Assembly: GCA_031548675.1 (NCBI GenBank) | Contig: JAVBQU010000105.1 | Span: forward strand, 1 to 10,324 | Length of the DNA stretch: 10,324 bases | Direction of reading: 5' to 3' | Source: JAVBQU01 sp031548675 | GTDB lineage: Bacteria > Bacteroidota > Bacteroidia > Bacteroidales > P3 | Shown here: in pieces, positions 5,581 through 10,324 of the stretch | Layout: every line of letters starts with the position of its first letter | Position numbering within the stretch: position 1 is the first letter of the stretch | Position numbers and translations under genes: made by a program | Notes under the pieces: model-generated | Told to the model about the DNA's origin: nothing | Databases searched by the model: none | The model's input: only the letters and a program-made list of their open reading frames with translations

Positions 5581-7533
5581 TTATTTCCGAATAATCTTAA
5601 ATTCTGTCCGGCGGTTGTTGGCTCTGCCCTCTTCGGTGTTGTTTGTATCTATGGGCTGGGTTTCGCCATAGCCTTTGTAGGTTAACTTAGATTTATCGAT
5701 GCCATTTTGAATTAAATAATTATACACTGACAAAGCTCTTTGGGTTGACAGGATTTTATTGGCTTCGGGGTTTCCTACATTGTCGGTATATCCTGAAATT
5801 TCTATGGCTAATGCTGGATTATTTTTGAGTAAGGTCATAATCTTTTGCAACTCTACCTTAGATTCTTCTTTAAGCTCGGACTTGGCTGTGGCAAAGAATA
5901 TATTTTTCAACACTACGGATGCTCCTATTTCTAATTTATGCAGGGGTATATCTTTGTAATAGGGTTTTTGACTGTTTATTCCTTTTAAATCGAAGGTTTC
6001 GGAGAAGAATAAGTATCCTTCTTTTGCTACATTAAGGGCATATTGTGCATTGGAGGGCAGACTTACTAAATAATTTCCGGTAACTACGTCTGAAGTGCTT
6101 GAGGCGGCTATTTTGCCACTGGCTAAATCAACAACTTCGAAGTAAGCTTCTAAAGGGGCTTTGGTTGCGGCATCATATACTTTTCCTTTCATATAGGTAA
6201 CTAAAACAGGGCGGGCTTCTGGATACAAATCGAAAGCGTATAAGTCCTGCTGTCCGAATCCGCCTTCTCTATCGGATGAGAAGTAGGCTTTATCTCCTTT
6301 GGCAGAAACTATCAGATTTACCTCGTCTGCAAATGTATTGATAGGGTATCCTAAATTAACAGGTTTATGCCATTTTCCGTTTTCATCCATGCGGCTGTAA
6401 AAAACATCTAAGCCTCCCATGCCTACATGTCCGGATGAAGCAAAATACAAGGTATGATTATCGGGATGGATATAGGGCGACATTTCTTTTTTGGGTGTAT
6501 TGATGCTGTCGCCCAAATTTTCGGGAACAGTCCAAGTACCATCGTCCTGCAAATAGGTTCTCCAAATATCGGCATCTCCAAAGCCGCCCGGTCTGTTGCT
6601 TAGAAAGTAGAGGGTACGCCCGTCGGATGCAATGGAGGGCTGGGTTTCCCAATAGGGAGTATTTACAGGTACTCCCAAATTTATGGGCTGTGTCCATGAA
6701 TTCCCTTGTTTTTTAGATACATAAATATCGCAGCTTCCTATGCCGTCTTCGCGGTTGCATGCTGTAAAATATACCGTTTGTCCGTCGGGAGCTAAACATT
6801 GTGCTCCTTCGTTTCCAAAGCTGTTTAAGGGTTCGGGCAAACGTGAACGGGGCATCCATTCTCCATTCTTTTTATAGGATACGTATAAGTCTTCTTCTTC
6901 TTTATTGTGTTGCTGAATCGTATTCTTGGTTTTGGGAAACAACACCGTAAAAACGAGCATAGAATCGTCGGCACTTATTGCCGGCAGATATTCTGAATAT
7001 TCGCTGTTTATATTTTCTCCTAAATTTTGAGGGTCGAACAGCACAGGATGTTCGATGGCATGAATGCTGAATTCGGCAATATCTAAAATATTTTGGGCAT
7101 CTTTTACCAAGCTTTCTTTTTGCTTGGGATAGTTTATAAAGGCTTGTGCATGTTCGTAGGCTTCCTGATAATTCCCTATGGATAGTTCGAGCTTAGCTAA
7201 GGTACAATATGCGGGGGGAAAAAACGACGGATTGATGCGGATAACTTCTTTGTAAGATTGAATGGCGAGGTCTTTTTGCCCCATGTCGCGGTATATTTCG
7301 GCTAACATCATATGTGCATCTACATAATCGGGGTCTTCTTTTACTGCTTTTTTTAGTTCGGTAATGGCATCATTATTCTGCCGCATGTCGTACAGATGGG
7401 TTCCTTTATCGAAATAGGCAATCGCTTTTGATGAGTTACTTCCCTTGCGGGGCTGTTTTTGGGCATTAAGAGTTTGTATGGTACTTATTGAAAGAATAAA
7501 AAGCAAAATCCAAATAAGTTTTTTCATCATCAT
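5581..7533 (-). CDS. Four-domain OmpA-family envelope protein, PorE-like (type IX secretion system associated)
   Basis: This 650-residue exported protein has four domains after a signal peptide of about 24 residues (cleavage near LNA-Q): TPR repeats (about 36-134), a PD40/WD40-like beta-propeller (about 180-437) with repeated LYFxSNRPGGFG-type blades, a carboxypeptidase-regulatory-like beta domain (about 445-515), and an OmpA C-terminal peptidoglycan-binding domain (about 540-650). In the last, Asp584 (GYTDNVG) and Arg599 (STQRA) have the 15-residue spacing of the diaminopimelate-binding pair in OmpA. The same four domains in the same order describe PorE (PG1058) of Porphyromonas gingivalis, which anchors the type IX secretion system to peptidoglycan. 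PorE is a lipoprotein, whereas no lipobox cysteine is visible here, so this may be a paralogue rather than the orthologue. Of the three N-terminal Met codons, the third (7527) best fits an AGGA 7 nt upstream. Confidence 0.88.
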   Translation of the reverse strand: MMMKKLIWILLFILSISTIQTLNAQKQPRKGSNSSKAIAYFDKGTHLYDMRQNNDAITELKKAVKEDPDYVDAHMMLAEIYRDMGQKDLAIQSYKEVIRINPSFFPPAYCTLAKLELSIGNYQEAYEHAQAFINYPKQKESLVKDAQNILDIAEFSIHAIEHPVLFDPQNLGENINSEYSEYLPAISADDSMLVFTVLFPKTKNTIQQHNKEEEDLYVSYKKNGEWMPRSRLPEPLNSFGNEGAQCLAPDGQTVYFTACNREDGIGSCDIYVSKKQGNSWTQPINLGVPVNTPYWETQPSIASDGRTLYFLSNRPGGFGDADIWRTYLQDDGTWTVPENLGDSINTPKKEMSPYIHPDNHTLYFASSGHVGMGGLDVFYSRMDENGKWHKPVNLGYPINTFADEVNLIVSAKGDKAYFSSDREGGFGQQDLYAFDLYPEARPVLVTYMKGKVYDAATKAPLEAYFEVVDLASGKIAASSTSDVVTGNYLVSLPSNAQYALNVAKEGYLFFSETFDLKGINSQKPYYKDIPLHKLEIGASVVLKNIFFATAKSELKEESKVELQKIMTLLKNNPALAIEISGYTDNVGNPEANKILSTQRALSVYNYLIQNGIDKSKLTYKGYGETQPIDTNNTEEGRANNRRTEFKIIRK

Positions 7534-7556
7534 TTCCTATTATTGATTTGTATAGG

Positions 7557-7564
7557 CAAATGTA
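7557..7564 (-). promoter_or_regulatory. Possible -7 promoter element for the PorE-like gene
   Basis: The minus strand reads TACATTTG here, an exact TAnnTTTG match, about 24 nt upstream of the first ATG. A start near 7550 would give a leader of only about 17-23 nt containing AGGA. I do not find a TTTG at the -33 position, so the call rests on one element. Confidence 0.4.
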
Positions 7565-7659
7565 CGGAAAATATCGGTATGAGCTTATCTTTTTGTAATG
7601 AGGGCTTCCGGAATAGGGTATAAATTATTTAACAATAAAAGTCTCTGGAATATATTTAA

Positions 7660-7752
7660 GAGTGTTATGGTGAACATGGCAAAGGCATTTCTACTATTCA
7701 ACAGATGATATCGAGTTACGGTCTCCCCAATAGCGGAATAGCCGGCACATAA
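7660..7752 (+). other. Orphan 30-codon open frame without a start, possible gene remnant or chance
   Basis: In the 295-nt spacer between hcp and the PorE-like gene, one + strand frame is open from just after a TAA (7657-7659) to a TAA at 7750-7752. Its translation looks protein-like: a segment GEHGKGISTIQQM, then SSYGLPNSGIAGT at the very end. It has no usable upstream start, overlaps the T-tract of the hcp terminator, and matches no family I can name. The remainder of the spacer (7565-7659) shows nothing recognisable. Confidence 0.15.
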
Positions 7753-7779
7753 AAAAGGGCTTCACTTTTGGTGAAACCC
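7751..7779 (-). terminator. Intrinsic terminator of hcp
   Basis: On the minus strand, GGGTTTCAC pairs with GTGAAGCCC (arms 7779-7771 and 7765-7757; eight Watson-Crick pairs and one G-U wobble) around a 5-nt loop, followed directly by six Ts (7756-7751). It begins 50 nt after the hcp stop codon. The wobble is a mismatch on the + strand, so it works in the hcp direction only. Confidence 0.88.
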
Positions 7780-7828
7780 CTCTCCTCTCTCATGCTTCTG
7801 TTCAATCAAAAACGCATGACTAATCTAA

Positions 7829-9475
7829 CTAATTAATCCAATTTCTCATATCTTCTTCCACCGTAGAGATTCCGCTGATGCCGAATGTTTCTACCAACAC
7901 CTTTGCTACATTGGGCGACAAGAAAGCCGGCAAAGTGGGTCCGAGATGAATATTTTTTACACCTAAATACAATAACGCCAAGAGTACTATTACTGCTTTT
8001 TGTTCATACCAAGCGATATTGTAAACAATAGGCAGTTCGTTAATATCTTTCAAACCAAAAACTTCTTTCAGTTTCAAGGCTATTACAGCCAAAGAATAAC
8101 TATCGTTGCATTGTCCGGCATCCAATACGCGAGGAATTCCACCGATATCGCCCAAAGGCAGTTTATTATAACGGTATTTGGCACATCCTGCTGTCAAAAT
8201 CACAGAATCTTGAGGTAATGCGGTAGCAAAATCGGTGTGATAATTACGGTCTTTCATTCTGCCGTCGCAACCTGCCATTACTACAAATTTTTTGATAGCT
8301 CCGGTTTTTACCGCATCTACTACTTTATCTGCTAAAGCCAGCACTTGGTTGTGTGCAAAACCGCCTATGATTTCTCCTTTTTCTATTTCTGTAGGTGGAT
8401 TGCAACGTTTGGTATGAGCTATAATTTCCGAAAAATCTTTTTGTCCGCCGTTGCTGCGCATCGGGATATATTTAGCTCCTTGCAATCCTGTAGCTCCGGT
8501 TACATAAATACGGTCGAGGTAAGCTGCATTGGATAAAGGGGGTACAATACAATTGGTGGTAAATAAAATAGGACCATTGAAACTTTCAAACTCTTCACGT
8601 TGGTGCCACCAAGCATTTCCGTAGTTACCTACAAAGTGGCTGTATTTTTTAAATGCAGGATAGTAGTTTGCCGGAAGCATTTCGCTATGGGTATACACAT
8701 CTACGCCTGTACCTTCGGTTTGCTTCAACAGTTCTTCCATATCTTTTAAATCGTGTCCGCTTATCAAAATGGCAGGATTATTACGCACGCCGATATTCAC
8801 TTTGGTAATTTCGGGATTTCCATACGAGGTAGTATTGGCTTTATCAAGCAAAGCCATGGTATCTACTCCATATTTTCCGGTTTCTAAAGTAAGAGCAATC
8901 AGTTCATCGGCTGTTGCGTTTTTGTTGGTGGTTTTAGCCAAAGCATTTTGTATAAAGATATTGATATCTTCGCTTTCGAAACCTAAATTGGCAGCATGCT
9001 CTGCATAGGCAGCCATACCTTTTACGCCTAATATTACCAATTGCTTCAATGAACGAATATCTTCGTTGCTTTCGCTCAAAACACCTGCCAGCTTTGCCAT
9101 AGCATCCCATGTTACATGGGTTCCATTCCATGTAACTTCATTCACCTGAGGAATGCTTACATTTCGTTTTTGAGCTTCTTGCAACAATTGCTGTTTGAGT
9201 TCGAGACCATTTTCAATGCGTTTTTCTATACTTTTTACATCGAAATTGGCATTGGTAATCGTCGAAAACAAAGCATCGATAACAAAGTTAGAAACTTTTT
9301 CGCTGCGGTAGCCCGATTTGTATAATTCGGTATTGATAACAGCAACACCTTTGGTTACATACAACAGCAGATCCATGCGATTAGCGGTAAGGTCGTCTTT
9401 TCCGCAAACGCCTTTTATAGTACAGCCTACGCCTTTGGCTGCTTCTTGACACTGGTAGCAAAACATATTTTCCAT
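7829..9475 (-). CDS. hcp: Hybrid cluster protein (hydroxylamine reductase), class I
   Basis: Hcp is a cytoplasmic iron-sulfur-oxo enzyme. It reduces hydroxylamine in vitro, and in E. coli it acts as an NO reductase under anaerobic nitrosative stress. The 548 residues match class I (Desulfovibrio, about 553). The N-terminal CX2CX8CX5C motif (Cys6, 9, 18, 24) has the class I spacing, unlike the longer class II motif, and binds a [4Fe-4S] cluster. All hybrid-cluster ligands are present at a constant offset of three from D. vulgaris Hcp: His241, Glu265, Cys309, Cys403, Cys431, Cys456, Glu491 and Lys493. It should therefore be catalytically competent. The first ATG is used, but Met4 (9466), which would give an N-terminus starting MFCYQC, is also possible. 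An iron-sulfur partner gene lies upstream on the same strand and a strong terminator follows. I could not identify an FNR/HcpR-type palindrome in the 158-nt leader. Confidence 0.96.
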   Translation of the reverse strand: MENMFCYQCQEAAKGVGCTIKGVCGKDDLTANRMDLLLYVTKGVAVINTELYKSGYRSEKVSNFVIDALFSTITNANFDVKSIEKRIENGLELKQQLLQEAQKRNVSIPQVNEVTWNGTHVTWDAMAKLAGVLSESNEDIRSLKQLVILGVKGMAAYAEHAANLGFESEDINIFIQNALAKTTNKNATADELIALTLETGKYGVDTMALLDKANTTSYGNPEITKVNIGVRNNPAILISGHDLKDMEELLKQTEGTGVDVYTHSEMLPANYYPAFKKYSHFVGNYGNAWWHQREEFESFNGPILFTTNCIVPPLSNAAYLDRIYVTGATGLQGAKYIPMRSNGGQKDFSEIIAHTKRCNPPTEIEKGEIIGGFAHNQVLALADKVVDAVKTGAIKKFVVMAGCDGRMKDRNYHTDFATALPQDSVILTAGCAKYRYNKLPLGDIGGIPRVLDAGQCNDSYSLAVIALKLKEVFGLKDINELPIVYNIAWYEQKAVIVLLALLYLGVKNIHLGPTLPAFLSPNVAKVLVETFGISGISTVEEDMRNWIN

Positions 9476-9513
9476 AATAGTTAATTTTTGGAGAGTTATT
9501 TAGTTATTTGTTA

Positions 9514-9541
9514 ATTTCAAGTTTCAGATTTCAAGTTTCAA
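9514..9541. repeat. 14-nt tandem repeat, two copies, upstream of hcp
   Basis: ATTTCAAGTTTCAG at 9514-9527 is followed directly by a copy at 9528-9541 that differs only in its last base. Each copy is itself built from two similar half-words (TTTCAAG and TTTCAG). It lies about 40-65 nt upstream of the hcp ATG, where a promoter would be expected, but no TAnnTTTG element is visible. Confidence 0.65.
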
Positions 9542-9550
9542 AATTTATTC

Positions 9551-9588
9551 CACAGAGTTGCACTGAGGATTCACTGAGATACACAGAG
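9551..9588. repeat. Four copies of CAC(A/T)GAG at 10-11 nt spacing
   Basis: CACAGAG (9551), CACTGAG (9561), CACTGAG (9572) and CACAGAG (9582) form a phased array, with one copy per DNA turn. The outer copies are identical to each other and the inner copies are identical to each other, giving an A-T-T-A arrangement. It is in the 158-nt spacer between the iron-sulfur gene and hcp. Phasing would suit a protein binding one face of the helix, but decayed repetitive DNA is equally possible. Confidence 0.6.
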
Positions 9589-9633
9589 TTTCCTTATTAC
9601 TAAAAAAGTTCATAGTTCATCATTTATAGTTCA

Positions 9634-10324
9634 CTACACCCATTCTTCTCTTAGAATATTTCCACGTAAGCCTACTTCTATAAATTTAATAGGAATTTTA
9701 CGCTGGGCTTGGGCTGTCGCCATTTGTGCTATCTGCAACAATCCGCTGCAACAGGGCACTTCCATAATCATCACGGTTAAGGTGTTTATCTTGGCATCGT
9801 TAATCATGCTTACGAGTTTTTCTACATATATTTCCTTCCCGCTATCGAGCTTGGGACAGGCTATTGCCAAGCGTTTACCTTTTAAAAATTCGCCATGGAA
9901 ATCGCCCACCGCAAAAGCGGTACAATCGGCTGCCAGCAACAAATCGCTGCCTGCTAAATAAGGTGCTTGGGGCGATAGCAAATGTAATTGGATAGGCCAT
10001 TGCTGCAACTCACTCTGTGTATTGGCAGTGGAAGCGGATGCTGTATGGGTATTTTCAAAAGACATGGCTCTGCTTCCGGGACAGCCTCCGCCATGAGGCA
10101 TGTTATTTTCATTCATATTATTTTTGCTTTGATTTTTAAACCTATCTATATTAATACCTATGTTATGGCTTCGGATGAAATCCAAACCTTCTTGTAATAA
10201 TTCCTCTTGATTGCAATTTTTCAAATGCTGTAAATGGGCTAGCACCACCTTTTCATCTTTTACAACCAAACGTTTCATTACTTCGGTTTCGCTGTAAGGT
10301 TCGGCTTCGCGTTCTTCTAGTTCT
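9634..10324 (-). CDS. Hcp-associated iron-sulfur (4Fe-4S) protein, C-terminal part, cut by window edge
   Basis: The frame is open to the window edge (first full codon at 10323), so the Met at 10278 is internal and at least 15 residues lie before it. That upstream stretch reads EREAEPYSETEVM. From memory, this is the segment that follows two [4Fe-4S] ferredoxin motifs in a protein commonly encoded beside hcp in anaerobes; the ferredoxin part would lie outside the window. Counting from the Met at 10278, visible features are a Gly/Cys motif HGGGCPGSR (62-70), a Ser/Thr/Asn-rich linker (about 75-90), and a C-terminal domain with AADC (Cys119), ACPKLD (Cys141) and MEVPCCSGL (Cys176 and Cys177). 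These cysteines could hold further metal or a redox disulfide. The likely role is electron transfer to Hcp. No terminator separates it from hcp, so co-transcription is plausible despite the 158-nt gap. Confidence 0.8.
   Translation of the reverse strand, partial: ELEEREAEPYSETEVMKRLVVKDEKVVLAHLQHLKNCNQEELLQEGLDFIRSHNIGINIDRFKNQSKNNMNENNMPHGGGCPGSRAMSFENTHTASASTANTQSELQQWPIQLHLLSPQAPYLAGSDLLLAADCTAFAVGDFHGEFLKGKRLAIACPKLDSGKEIYVEKLVSMINDAKINTLTVMIMEVPCCSGLLQIAQMATAQAQRKIPIKFIEVGLRGNILREEWV

Noticed and set aside
8934..9325. Short frames on both strands within hcp
   Set aside because: They are out-of-frame shadows of hcp, which is intact and has every expected ligand residue.
9539..9549. Possible hcp -7 promoter element (minus strand TAAATTTTG)
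   Set aside because: It needs one extra base between TA and TTTG compared with the TAnnTTTG consensus and has no matching -33 element.

Overview
The window looks like ordinary chromosome from a member of the Bacteroidota, most likely Bacteroidales. The evidence is a full Bacteroidota-type promoter (TTTG, 20 nt, TAACTTTG), almost no Shine-Dalgarno sequences, a PorE-like four-domain OmpA protein, and AT-rich coding sequence with closely packed co-directional genes. No mobile element, CRISPR array, rRNA or tRNA was found.

Layout. Positions 1-816 (+ strand): the 3' end of a gene whose last residues resemble a type 23 polymorphic-toxin domain, followed 13 nt later by a small lipoprotein gene, a candidate immunity or accessory partner. 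A perfect 16-bp hairpin (824-862) separates these from the rest, which is all on the minus strand. Read in the direction of transcription, from the right edge: a cut-off iron-sulfur protein (9634-10324); hcp, the hybrid cluster protein (7829-9475), with a clear intrinsic terminator; a TPR / beta-propeller / regulatory-like / OmpA protein resembling PorE of the type IX secretion system (5581-7533); cinA (4038-5291); then DUF2461, cdaA, ispF and hldD (954-3965), tightly spaced and apparently one operon.

How the genes work together. The right-hand pair is a nitrosative/anaerobic stress module: Hcp and its probable redox partner. The PorE-like protein is an envelope protein tied to peptidoglycan. 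CinA recycles nicotinamide nucleotides. The four-gene operon joins c-di-AMP synthesis (CdaA), isoprenoid precursor synthesis (IspF) and lipopolysaccharide heptose synthesis (HldD), which are loosely united by cell-envelope biology.

The least explained DNA is intergenic. Segments 5292-5580 and 9476-9633 are patchworks of several unrelated short-word repeats: a 7-nt unit four times, a 26-nt unit twice, a 14-nt unit twice, and CAC(A/T)GAG four times at 10-11 nt spacing. The toxin/lipoprotein pair and these repeat patches are the best candidates for a second look. Nothing here is clearly a new system.
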